Shown here in pieces: positions 39,467-51,323 of a DNA stretch of 64,000 nt. The position numbers and the translations under genes were made by a program. Positions within the stretch are counted from its first letter, which is position 1, and each line of letters starts with the position of its first letter. Under the pieces are notes generated by a model that made no database searches, was not told the origin of the DNA, and saw nothing but the letters and a program-made list of their open reading frames with translations. Source of the DNA: Sclerurus mexicanus (lineage: Eukaryota; Chordata; Aves; Passeriformes; Furnariidae); the NCBI GenBank assembly GCA_013396755.1, contig VWZF01005531.1, forward strand, positions 1,718,328 through 1,782,327. The letters are read 5' to 3'.

Positions 39467-39615
39467 TTCCCAGGGGCATGTCCCAGTGCTTAAGACTGGG
39501 AACCCTCCCAGGAGACCAAGACTTCTGGGTTTGTTCCAGAGGAGAAGACAGACAAAAGACAACTCCAACCGAAAAAGCTTTGGAGCTCCTTGCATTTACA
39601 GTTTGATTTGCCAAA
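39467..39615 (+). other. Candidate exon with strong splice sites, + strand
   Basis: A classic acceptor (pyrimidine tract ending CTCCTACAG) precedes 39467, and a near-perfect donor (AAA|GTAAGT) follows 39615, giving a 149-base exon of ordinary size. One frame is open (SQGHVPVLKTGNPPRRPRLL and onward), but no family is recognised. GPR141 genes are known to have upstream noncoding exons, and this lies 17 kb upstream on the same strand. A 5' UTR exon of GPR141 or a lncRNA exon is therefore possible. There is no direct evidence of transcription. Confidence 0.25.
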
Positions 39616-40844
39616 GTAAGTCACACACTTCCACAGGAAAGGAGCTCACATGCTGTAAAATGTCAGGATATATCTCTTGCTTTGAGTGATTTCTCTGCTC
39701 CCAGTATCTAATCTACCTTGCGTGTGTCTAAGCTGCTTCCTTCTTTCTTCTCACTGACCAAAGACATTGACCACATTTCACTGATTAACCGCCCTGGAAA
39801 ACCCAAAGGCAGAATACAGACTGTTGTTGGCTCAAAACTGGTTCTCTCTGCCCATGGGCAAACTTCTTCCCAAACTTGGCCACCACAATAGCAGAAGCAA
39901 AAGCTGGTTTCTATTTCATTGTCTGCACAGCAATGCACAGCATAAGCAACCAACTTTGTCCTTAAGATATTGCAGCAAAAAGTGTGTTATCCTGTGCTAT
40001 GGGAAAGGTCCCTTCCTGATCTTTGAGCAAAGCCAAGCCAAGCTTTTCCATGATTTCTATTATGACCTTTAAAAGTTGCTGCTGTTGAGCTGAAAAAGAG
40101 TCAAATATTTCTCACTTGAAAGAATAAGATTGGGAGGGAGAGGGAAAGAAAATGAAAGACAGACAGTCAGGAGATGCAGGTCTGTCCTTCTGGTGACAAC
40201 TACCTTGTCTTCACACTTGATCCCATACCCTTTCTCTGTCCCATTTTGCTCCATTGCTATCCTTTATCCTTAATCCCCACCTTGCTATATTGTACGACTC
40301 AATTTGCACACAAGAGAAAATAACTGGACCCCAAATAAAAATGCCATAAAAGTTAAATGCTGTAGTGGCTACATATTTGCTAAACCTTTTTTTCCTCTCT
40401 CTTCATGGATCCATAGCTAGTGGGAAGCTTCTTACATCTCTGTTACTTTCCTCTAGAAATTATAGTATGAATTAAGCAGTTTTCCTTGTAAAGATTGAGG
40501 AGACAGCTGAAGGCTGGTTTCTGGTGTGATTTATTGGCACGTGATCATGCCATGGTAAAAAAAATTACTCCCCAAATCAAACAGCTATCGGCTTAACTGC
40601 TCTATATTTTATTGCCTACCTGAGAGAATGCTTTACTTTGGAAGAAGCAGAGGTATGGCTGTGCCTCTAGGGATGTAGCCTCGGGAGATGCTGCAGCAGG
40701 GCTGCCAGTCTTTGTGATGCAAACAGCGGACATGGTGGTGAGGTTCCATGCCTGAGGACAGCATTCTCTGCACGTTCACCATTGCTCACCAACACCATCT
40801 GCTGCTTGCAGCCCATGGCCCACAGGGCCCAGTCCACAGGTCAT
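39616..40844. other. Noncoding stretch, nothing identified
   Basis: Only chance ORFs were seen. Confidence 0.5.
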
Positions 40845-41530
40845 AAGAGATGAGGGGATTTGAAACAGTCGGGAAGGACTGACTGAGGGCAAATCCTTCC
40901 TGACCAGCCTGATTGCCTTCTATGATGTTCTGTCAGGCTCTGTGGACGAGGGTGGAGCAGTGGATGTTGTATACTTTGACTTTAGCAACCCCTTCAATTG
41001 TGTAGTAGTCATACTATTGTATGACTATTGTATAGTCCATACTATTTCTGTGGTACTTTTATAGCCAAATTGGGCAGATATGGCTTAGATGGATGACAGT
41101 AGGTTGGGTGGAAAACTGGCAGGCTAACTACATTCAAGAGGTTGGGATATGGGATATGAAGTTCAACTGGAAGACAGTTGCTAGCAGCGTTTCCCATCTG
41201 ATATTGAGTTCAAAAATATTTAACATGTATTAACAACCTGGCTGATGGGACAGAGTGCACTCTCAGTTGGAGGATGATGTCGGATTAGGGCAGGTGGCTG
41301 GTGCACTCAAGGCTGGGGATCAAGGGCATTCAGGAGTACCTGGACAATCTAGACAAATAGCTCACAGGAACCTCATGAGAGTCAGCAAAGGCAAATGCAA
41401 AGCCCTACAGCTGGGGGAGAATAAGCCCATGAAACAGTATGGTCTGGGCACTGCCTGTATAGAAAACAGGTTTGCAGAAAAAAACAGTGAACACCTGGTA
41501 GAGGTGAACGTGAGGCCTGGCAGCCAAGAA
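40845..41530 (+). mobile_element. CR1 ORF2 (reverse transcriptase) relic, left half
   Basis: Sense-strand CR1 reverse-transcriptase text is recognisable despite many breaks. 'ggcaaatccttcctgaccagcctgattgccttctatgatg' is followed by bases coding for GGAVDVVYFDF, the RT block that normally continues 'SKAFDTV'. Later comes 'ctcatgagagtcagcaaaggcaaatgcaaagccctacag' (NLMRVSKGKCKALQLGE) and then EHLVEVNVRPGSQ. Local repeats (41001-41047, TATTGTATGACTATTG) have disrupted the part after VYFDF. The copy stops at 41530 inside the word 'gccaagaaggcc' and resumes at 42454. Confidence 0.85.
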
Positions 41531-42453
41531 TCATAGAGTCATAGCATCACACAATGGCCTGGAATGGAAGGAACCTCAAGGATCATGTGTTCTCAACCAT
41601 CCTGTCGTGAACAATGACACCTTTTGCTAGACCACGTTGCTCAGAGCTCCATCCAACCTGGCCTTAAACACCTCTAGGAATGGGGCATCCACAACTTCCC
41701 TGGGCAACCTCCTCCACCTTCTCAGTAACCAATTTCTTCCTAATATCTAATCTAAACCTGCCCTCTTTCAATTTAAAGCCAATGCCCCTTGCCCTGTCAC
41801 TGCATGCTCTTGTAAAATGTCCCTCTCCATCTTTCTTGTAGGCTCCCATCAGGTACTGGAGGGCTGCAATTAGGTCACCTAATGCCTTCTCTTTTCCAGG
41901 CTGAACAATCCCAATTCTCTTAGCCGCTCCTTGCAGGAGAGGTGCTAGATCCATTTGGACTCATTCCAACAGGTCCATGTCTTTCCTGTGCTAGGGACCC
42001 CAGAGCTGGATGTAGCCCTCCAGGTGAGGTCTCACCAGAGCAGGGGGGCAGAATCCCCTCCCTTGCCCTGCTGACCACGCTGCTCTTGATGCAGCCCAGG
42101 ACACAACTGGCTTTCTGGGCTGTGAGTGCACATTGCTGGGTCATGTCCAGCCTCTCATCCAGCAGCACCCCAAGCCCTTCCTGACAGGGCTGCTCTGGAC
42201 CCATTCATCCTTCAGCCTGGATTGATACCGGGGGTTGCCCTGAGCCAGGTGCAGTACCTTGCACTTGGTCTCAGTAAACCTCATGAGATTCTCATGGCCC
42301 CACTTCTCGAGCTTATCCAGGTCCTTCTGGATGGCATCCCATCCCTCAGGAGTTTCAACCTCAACACTCAGTTTGGTGTCATCTGCAAATTTGCTGAGGG
42401 TTCCTTTGTCTATGTCATTAATGAAGATTAAAAAAAAAACCAAAATAAAAAAT
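41531..42453 (-). mobile_element. CR1 LINE inserted inside another CR1
   Basis: The + strand begins with the inverted tail TCATAGAGTCATAGCATCAC. It continues 'accttttgctagaccacgttgctcagagctccatccaacctggcc', 'ttccaggctgaacaatcccaattctc', 'gtccagcctctcatccagcagcacccc' and 'gtgtcatctgcaaatttgctgaggg', ending in an A-rich stretch at about 42430-42450. On the minus strand, RT-region words such as SKFADDTKLSVEVETPEGWD are readable. The flanking CR1 of opposite orientation is continuous once this element is removed. A 3-base GAA occurs at both borders. Confidence 0.92.
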
Positions 42454-42820
42454 GAAGGCCAACCACATCCTGGGCTGCATTGCCAAATTCACAGGCAGAT
42501 CTTATCACTCTTGTGAGAGGTAGTAGAAAAATATGGACATGCACAGTTCTTGGAGGTCAACAGCTATGGAATAAGATGAAATGGATTTAAGTTTGCAGTA
42601 TGGGAAATTCTAGTCAAATGCTATGAAAAGAACATTTACAATATGACAGTGGTCAAACATTGGAACTAAGGCCCGTAGACAATGTGGCCTCTGTTTTTTT
42701 AGATATTCGAACACCACTGGACCAGGCACTGACCAACCTGACATAAGTTGGCCCTGCTTTGAGTGATGGGTTAAAACAGATGATCTCTAGAAGTCCGTAT
42801 CCTGTATCCTAGGACTCTGC
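42454..42820 (+). mobile_element. CR1 relic, right half of the interrupted host copy
   Basis: The sense CR1 text resumes with GAAGGCCAACCACATCCTGG (KANHILGCI in CR1 ORF2). It ends with the typical 3' UTR words: 'gtggtcaaacattggaac', 'gatattcgaacaccactggaccaggcactgaccaacctg', 'ggccctgctttgagtgatgggttaaaacagatgatctctagaag', and a decayed tail at about 42805-42820. Together with 40845-41530 this is one older + strand CR1. Confidence 0.85.
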
Positions 42821-45084
42821 ACATAGATCACTCTTCAAAAAAAATGGATAGAGCTACATTCCCAGGAAAAGTGCAACTTTATTTCTCTAAGAATCAAAGT
42901 CTTAGGAATATTTAATGTTCCAAGTACTGAGGATCAGCAGCTTCTTAAAAACTCAAAGCCACTTTTGGCTTGAGGCAACAGTGAGGTTACTGGATTTCAC
43001 AGAGAATGTGAGAAATTTTGTTCTGGAAGCCTTCCTTACTGTTACTGAAAGGCAAAATACAGGCGATATGTTAAAGCATTAGGTGAAAAGTAGTCTAATT
43101 CTGATTCAATAGCAGACTTGCTAAGTAACTTTGAAGAAACTGTCTGAAGTCTTTTATGCCTTACCTTCACAGCATGTAATACAGGACTAGTCGGCTATTA
43201 CACAGTTGAGTCAAATTCAACACTGTTTTTAATTTTTGCATTTGGGTGTAGTGGAAAATATTGCTGTACTATTTATTTGATGAAAGGTATTGCTATGTCT
43301 ACTGCAGATCACTAAAATCTTACAAGAATATTTTCTAAGCTCAACCAGTTATTGGAACAACAGTTTCCTTATTAAACCCTGGAAAGAGCAATTAGGTATT
43401 GCTAGGGAAAGTATTATATTTTCTACAACTATTGCTTTTTATCTTGTAGAATCTTAACATAGAGATAAGACAGAACATTTAATGAGCTTTTGGATTTAGA
43501 AGTCCCTAAGCCTATGCCCTTAATTTAAAAGAAAGAGAACATCCTTATTCTGAACACTTTTATTATTCATACTGCAGCTCCTGGGAATGTAACTTCAAGA
43601 CTTTGAAATCAAATATGAGTTTGTCCTACTCTGCTACTTGTTGCATGCCCAGGTTTAGCAGCTGTTCTGTTTTTCCACTGTTAGGGAACGACATTTTGAA
43701 ATTAAATGGGGTAAAGGAATAGTAGCACCTTTGCATGTACCTGTGTTGTTCTGACAGATTTAATTTATAAAAAGTTTAAGGCAATATGTTTCATTTATAA
43801 AAGGACTGCAGTATACAAAAAGCATATGCAGAGTGGATACTCACATCTCTCTGGAAGACTAGGGTTTGATAATGAGACAGAAGCATTTCAGGAGTACCAG
43901 AAAGCTCTCAGCTTTACAGGCTGCCCAGTTTCAGGGTTGCTACCACTATATATTTTACCACTGTACCATGAGAAAATGATCTGAGAGGGCTCTCAGATCA
44001 ATATATTCACCTCTCAGGTGTCATCTGAGCAACTGAGCAAATGCTGCTGAGAGGCTGAGTGGCCTTCATGCCACAGCAGAGAAACACTTCTAACTGTGTA
44101 TCCATTTACATGACTACAAACACATGTGATGCTCACTTTCAGTATGATTAGCCCTCTTTTTTGCACATGTAACCACTTGCAAGCAGACACACTTTGCAAT
44201 AACTGGAAATATTTAATGTATTGAACAGAACAAGAACAGATAAAACTCCCAAACACATCCACGTCAAAAAACACGGTAACAGTTGGTCCAATCACGTTTG
44301 TCAGCTGCTTGTGGTTTACAAACCATGGGTGACACTTCAGGAGGAAGACAGAGCTCTATTGCAGTGGCAGTTCCTCAGCAGCACTTCCCTGCAAAGTCCA
44401 GGAGTTTTACAGAGCAAGGCGGGTCTCCTGCTGTGCTGCGGGAGAGTGCTCAGGTAAAAGTGCTGCACAGGTACTCAGCAGAGCTACTGGAGACAGACAT
44501 GCAGAAAGGAATATTTTACCCCTCAGCTTGGGGAGGAAGAGGGAACTATTACTAAACTCAAGCGAGAAGGCTGCAGATCTGGATGAAGCTCAACAGTTAC
44601 TGGTGAGAGGTAAGCTTAAAACAAAGCTCGGAGGAAACATGACAGGATGGAAATTAAAAGTGCTATGGGTTTTTAGTCCACTGCAGCAGTTGCAAATGTC
44701 AGATTTTGTGAAGATTTTGTATTTTTGGAGTCAGTGTTGCAGAAAGGGCCCCTGTGCTCTTTCTACAATAGCATCTACACTTCCATAATCCTTTCTGAAA
44801 TTTAATTTATTAAAAGAAAATATAAACGAAAAAGACAAGTGTTATTGGTTTTGACAATCAATCTTTCAACAAAGAGTAAGAAGGAAATTTCCATAGTGCT
44901 TCTATTGGCTTTGTCATAGGCTTTGATACTCCTTCATGATGAGTAAATTTTTCAGAATCAGCTTAGATGCTGAGCATCACAAATCCCCCTCACAGAGTGT
45001 TGCCAGGTCTGCCTTCACTTTGGTGCTTTTAGACACCATTCCTGATGCTCTCAGACACTTACACAGCTCAACAATGAAATGAAA
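42821..45084. other. Noncoding stretch, nothing identified
   Basis: AT-rich sequence without recognised exons or repeats. Confidence 0.5.
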
Positions 45085-45300
45085 CCTTGTCATAGGCTGC
45101 ATCAGCAAGAGCCCAGTCAGCAGGTGAAGGACTACAGCCAGCAGGTCAAGCGCATGATTATTCCACTCCACTTACCACCTGTTCGACCACACCTGGAATG
45201 TTGTGTCCAAATTCCGTCTTCCTTGTCCAAAACAGACACTGAAAAATTCAGAGTGGCAGAATCTCCGCTGCTGGAAATATTCAAGGCTCAGTTTGAGGTG
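45085..45300 (+). mobile_element. Very degraded CR1 relic
   Basis: The sequence 'ggctgcatcagcaagagcccagtcagcaggtgaagg', then 'attattccactccac' and 'gttcgaccacacctggaatgttgtgtccaa', follows CR1 ORF2 word order. The CR1 text is usually 'ggctgcatcaggag..gccagcaggtcgaggg..', 'cctctgctc', 'tgagaccccacctggagtgctgtgtcca'. One frame reads VRPHLECCVQ. The following 'gctggaaatattcaaggctca' also recalls the CR1 3' region. It is short and old. Confidence 0.6.
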
Positions 45301-48300
45301 AGCCTGGATAACTCAGTTTATAGTCCTCCTTTCAACAGGATGTATGACTGCAAAATCTTTGGAAGTCCCTGCTGTCCTGGATGTTTTTAAGATTCAACAG
45401 TCACCAGACACAGACTGGGATGTGCACATGACTTTCTGCAGTATCCTGCAGAGGTATGAAAACTAGCTCTGGAGGAGCTAATTGAAGTGCTGAAGCCTCT
45501 AAGCCTGGAAAATTGAAATAAATGTGACTAGAGGGAGTGTCACACCAACACAGATTTATCACCATCTACCTATTTAAAGCCAGCTTAGATATTTCTACAG
45601 AGCACTGTGTTCTGAATGGCATGCATACCTCAGGCTCACAATGCCAACGCCATACAGAAAACCTGCATGCATTTTACCCTTTTACCCCTAAAAAAACATG
45701 CAGACTGCTTCTGAAACTGAAACAAAAAAGTCCAGGGAAAAAATATTTCAGAAAAAAGCATAACAGATACAGTCTCAGAACCCCTCACGGATCTAATGAA
45801 CTTCTTCCTATCCTAGAAGAGATCTCTGTTACACAGCTGAAGTTAAGTTCATGTGAGGACAATCTTAGGTGTGGGAATGGAATGAGCTCGGATGCCCAAA
45901 TTTATAGAGGGGAAGCTGAATCTGAAAATTAAGTGGAGGTATCTTTTGATACAGAATTCATTATTTCATTGTTGGCTCACTGAACAGAGTGAAAACTTTC
46001 TTCTTAAGTGAAATTAAGGGGGAAAGAGTTTTAACCAAAGGAAGAGGAATAAGGAAAATCTGGACTGGATACAAAATAGTAATTGCTTTTATCTGCACTT
46101 CAGATTGTGCTGAAGATACTTAGCAGTAAATGGTGACATCTATCACCATGAAGGCTCTAGAAATCGTTGAATCACTTTCAGTGATGATCCTGATTTGATG
46201 GTGCAGAGAGAAAAGAAATCTCTCCTCCGTGAGTTGATCTTTCTGATTTCCATTTCAGTAGCACAATTAAACACATTGACCACATTCTCACAAAGTTCTT
46301 AGCATCACTGATATCAAGAGGAAAGCTATTTTGGGGTTATTTCTTCTGTGAAGATCTATTCAAATTAGTGCTTAATGTTAGTACAACCAATCTAACAAAT
46401 CCTGTTAAGAAGCTAAGGTCACATCACCATTTTGCTTTGGAACCAGAGCTCATATCTGCACAGGGTATCTCCTGTGCCATTCACTGTTGTACCAACTCAA
46501 ATTTGTGCTTTTTGGGTCTTCCCTCCACCATGCTTCCCTGATTCCCTGCGGATTTTACTAATTATTATTTTTAGCTGTGTATCTGTCATGCAGGGCTCAT
46601 AATACCATGTCCAGACAGTTTGTCTTCGGCTAGAAGAGCTCATAAAAGCTACAGTGAGTAAACATATAAAATACTGGGCATTTATGCTTTCCAGTGATAA
46701 GGAAGATATACAGAACATCAAATAGCCTGGATGAAATGAGAAGAAGGAAGTCATAAAGGAAAGCTCTTTGATGATTTATTGTTTGCAGTTCTACTTTTTA
46801 TAGAGAGGTCTATAAAAAGACCAACCAAGAATAGGGACCCAGTAAACATCACAGCACAAGGCACTCCAAAACCAAATAAAGATATTTGGACTGGCAAAAC
46901 AGCATTATGTCCACAAGCAGCATGTCTCAAGGTTTTCTGTGATCTTCTGTGTCAACAAAATGGGGAGAGAAGCTAAGGGAAAGCACATTAGGAGGATGGT
47001 GGAACAAAAGGCAGGTTGTTGGTATTCTTCCCACAGCCCAGAAGAGCAGTGCTTACCATAGATGTTTCTACAGCTGCTCCTGGCTGGAGTGTTTAGCTGC
47101 ATCCTTAGGCATTTCAGCTGAACTTCAAACAGGCAAAAGTCTTAAAAAATGCATCAGTAATGAACTTATTGCTGACACAATTGGCTTCACACTTCAGTAA
47201 ATGCATTGAAGATCTTACTCTGACACAAATGCTTATCTTCTGTTCAGAATGGAAACCTCCAGATTTAACAGAAAATGAACCATTTCAGCCCAAACAATGT
47301 GATGTAGCAGAGCACTTGTGTGCATACAGCACCTCACTCCATTATGCAGTCTTTAGCTGTGCCGATCAGGAAAGGCTCTTGCAAACCTCTCTACTTTATG
47401 AATGCAGTGTGGAACAATTCCCTTGCAGTAAATTCTTCATTTCTAAGAGAGAGAGGAGGAACTCTGAAATCCCCTCTAACCCACCTGTAGTGCAAAGCCA
47501 TGTGCTTTTCATTGTGCTTATGCTAAGGTAGGAAAGCATCTTCATTATGAGTTGATCAATACTGGCAACAAGCTTTGCTTTTTGTACTGCTCCTAGGCAG
47601 ACACTTACATTAATGCAGGGAGATTTTTTAACTCTGCTAGCAGAGACAACACATTTTAGCATACTAAATTGCATAAATATCTGTATGAGTATATTCAGCA
47701 TGAAGGTGATCATTAGTAAAATTTCTTTTTCCATGCATCTGCTGATAGTGTTTGTATTACCTCTGCAATGAGAAATCAAATGAAATACACAATCTGAAAA
47801 TAAAGTATTAGAAATTGCAGTAAACATTTTGAGAGTGAGTAGCAATTGACTTGTGCTGTTGTCGTTTTTAAAAATATATTCTTCCTTACAACACACTGCC
47901 TACCTCAGCAGGCAACTAGTGAGAGGCTAGTATGGAGTTCAAACAAATTTTAGGATGAGCACTGTTTTTTCAAGGTGAAGGGAAGGATTTTTTCTTTCAG
48001 GAAGGCATATATGCATATAGAATCAGCATGGTGCCGCGGATATAATTTCATTCTCTGCAGTCTCATGTCATCCTTGTGGCAGCAGTAATGCATCTCCTTG
48101 TCAATCAGCTCCCCCTCCATTTCTTTTTCACCCTGGTGAGCAAAACCTCCCATAATCAGTGAATTGCTGTGCTGCAGTCCTGATGAAAGGCATATCCCCT
48201 GAAACACCTACTGGTTTGTGACATATATAAACTAGTAAAATCCTGCAGAACAAGGTAATACTGAATTTGGTGGTAGACTCCTAGCAATGTGCAGTTGTTA

Positions 48301-51254
48301 AGAATAAGTAAGACAGCTTCTCACAAAGGTCCATTTAGTCTGAACAGATACTTTTTGTATTGAGTTCTGATTCCTCCTCCTGTCCACAGTGAGAAACACT
48401 GAAGCCAAAGAAGAGTCCAGTAGAAAAGAGAAGGAGATATGGAGAAAGTTGGGCAGATTACCAGTGCTATTGGTGTTAGAACAGTTGCTTTCTAGATCTG
48501 GGATCCCTCCAACACACATTACCAAAGAAGAAATACAGATTTTGATGTGGAGTTAGGTTTTCAGTACTTTTCTGTACAAGATCTGGATTCTTGCAGGACT
48601 TTAATAGAAATTTGAGGTAGTTTTATTGATATGCTGTACTCTGACATGGAATGAGGTGCAATTTTGACATTTCCATAGGAGGAAAAGCTAGTGAAATAGA
48701 CTGAAGGGGAAACAGATTTTCTGAAAAACGTTTTGCCTCAGGTACTTTTAAGCAAAATTATTTTGAGTAACAATGCCTAGGGACAGTAACTTACAAAGTG
48801 AGTATTTTTTCCCCTAAATTGGAAAAAGAAACTAGGAGGAAGCCAGCAGATGTATCTTCACTTTTCAGAGAAGCCTGAATTTATATCTCTGCTGTGCAAA
48901 GGTGTGTGAAACAAGGAATTGCAAGTCACATTTTCCTCCCTATACTTTTCCAAAATGTTCTTTCAGATGTGTCACAGGCAGTATTTTCACTCATAGAACA
49001 CCTTGCATTGCCTGGGTGACAGCCACAAATCTCAACTGCTTCAGAACCCAGATAGAGACATTTTAAGAAACCTATTATCTACAAAATATTTTTGGCTGAT
49101 ACTGATACCGAATGTTTTTCCTTTTGTACATAATTAATATATTTCTATTCAGCTGCTTGAAATAGTAAGGCATACTGGAAATATGAGGAAAAATATGGTT
49201 TTGTTGATAACAGCTAAAAGTTATCCTAATTACATACTGCCTTTCATTTCCACATATTAGCAGCTGATCTATTACTTAATAATAAATTGCAAATAACCTG
49301 TCACAATTACAATTTAATAGATTAGCCAGTCTTACATTTTAGGAGCAGGTCCCTAGCTGGCACTAGGAGAGACTCTGAGCAGACCTGGGCTTTTTGTAAG
49401 GAGCACAAAATACAGTGAATGATGCTCTCCCTCATTCTCTGTTATCCTCAGCAGTTCCATGTTTTCAGGACTGCCACTCAAACTTTACCCACAACTAACT
49501 AAGAGTCAGGTTGCCCACAGTGAATTTAAGGTGTTCAGGTGAATGTTATCTTTTGCTGTCCATAAGTGAAGGAGAAGATTGGTTTTCCAGAAGACCCAAC
49601 CACCACACCTGCATGCCTCCTGCCACCCTCTATAGTCCACTTCTGAATTAGCACTCCAAATCCTTGAGTCCTGGCATAATAAATGTAGAAAAACAAAACA
49701 CCTGTGTTGCCATGGTTATTCTGTGTACAACTCTAAGTTCGGAATAGCTGAAAAGTCACAAACAGCATGTTTTATGCCTGAGCATAAAGGAGATGGCTCT
49801 GTTTTCTCAAGGACCTTTCACACAATTCAGAGTAAAGGTACCTCGATCTCAGGAGGAGTAGTCCTTGAAATGTGGCCCAGATTCATCTATTAGTAAACAA
49901 CCGTGGCCCATGAATCTGTTGTTACAACACAAACTCAAACTACATGCTGGTCAAATCCAGGTGATACAATGGTGCTGTGCAAACCCACTATGACGCTTCT
50001 GGATTTTTAGGGTATTGCTAAAACCATCAGCAATAACTCAAAACTTACAAAATACATGCATTTCTAGCATCTGTGTTTAAATTCAACTGGTGATGCTCTA
50101 AAATGATCACATCCTGCCACCAGCTCACTGTGTTGCTGTGACTGAACATATCAGTCTGGAATCTGTTGCACATTCTGTTGCTAATCTTGGGCAAAATTCC
50201 ATCAATTTAGCAGGGAAAATGAATTACAATCATGTATATTAGGCATTCTATAGCTATCTAGACCTTGACACTAATTACAAATTAAATACCAACAAAGATA
50301 ATGAAGGTGTCTGCCCCAGAGCATACTCTGGTTTAATCCTGGATTAAAGGATTGAAGATTTGCCAACTGCAAACATACCGAAAGAAGTAAATCTGGAAAA
50401 CTCCATTTGTGATGGATGACTCGGGAAAAAAATTGTTATTTATCAACAAAATTGTATAATTTGTAAGTTATGTAATTATTATATTTTATTATAGCAACAA
50501 TGTACATCAATATTAGACATATTAGCTTATGTTTTAATTTATGTTTAACTGTGTATTAACTTATTACATGGATCAAAAATATTATATAACTTAAAAAAAA
50601 CCCACACAGATACTACCTGAATGTCTTTAAGATACCTTAGCTTTCTTTCCACTAGTGGTCAGGATGTATTCATTCTAGAACAAGACCTAGAAGAAGCCAA
50701 GACAGCACGACTGACTTGAGAAGGCACAGGTCTCGATTTAAGGAGATGTCAGCTTTAGATCTGGCTTTGCCGCAGAGTTTTCAGCTTTTCAGCTGCAACA
50801 CAAGGAGCGCAGTATGTAATGCCTTTTAGCAGAATTTTGACATGAGCTGCAGAAAGGTACGAGGTAAGAGCTAAGCATTGATATGATCACTTTTTAATGT
50901 TATCTGAGCAGTTCTTTAGCTGTCAGCCACCATTAAATTTGCAAAATGGAAAAAGACAATCTCCATCACACACCAGTCTGTTGTGAAGCACCACAGAACA
51001 GCACTTCCCTTGTGTTTTCTCAACCAAATGTGAAGCAACAGGGTGTAGTCAGTTAAAATGTCCTTACGTAAGGATATAAGTAAAGGTTGTATGTCAACAC
51101 CATTGCTTTCAAAACAATTACACTCAAATACAGTGGTTCGTTCTGGCAGAAATGCTTTAAGCCTGAAGGTGGGCAAAACTGACCTTGCAGACTCCTCACA
51201 GAGTCACAGTCCTGCAGTAAGACACCTTTTACTGCACACACCACACAGCACCAT
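45301..51254. other. Noncoding stretch, nothing identified
   Basis: The longest ORF here (47396-47896 minus, 166 codons) has no recognisable domain. AT content rises around 49.1-50.6 kb. No transposon was recognised. Confidence 0.5.
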
Positions 51255-51323
51255 CACCACTGGTGAGCCTTTGATATCACCACTGATGAGCCTTTGATAT
51301 CACCACTGATGAGCCTTTGATAC
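51255..51323 (+). repeat. 23-bp tandem repeat, three copies
   Basis: Three consecutive copies of CACCACTGATGAGCCTTTGA followed by TAT, at 51255-51277, 51278-51300 and 51301-51323. The first copy differs by one base (GG for GA), and the last base of the third copy is changed. Confidence 0.95.

Noticed and set aside
47396..47896. 166-codon minus-strand ORF
   Set aside because: Hydrophobic and Cys/Lys-rich in an AT-rich region, with no recognisable motif and no exon borders. Treated as chance.
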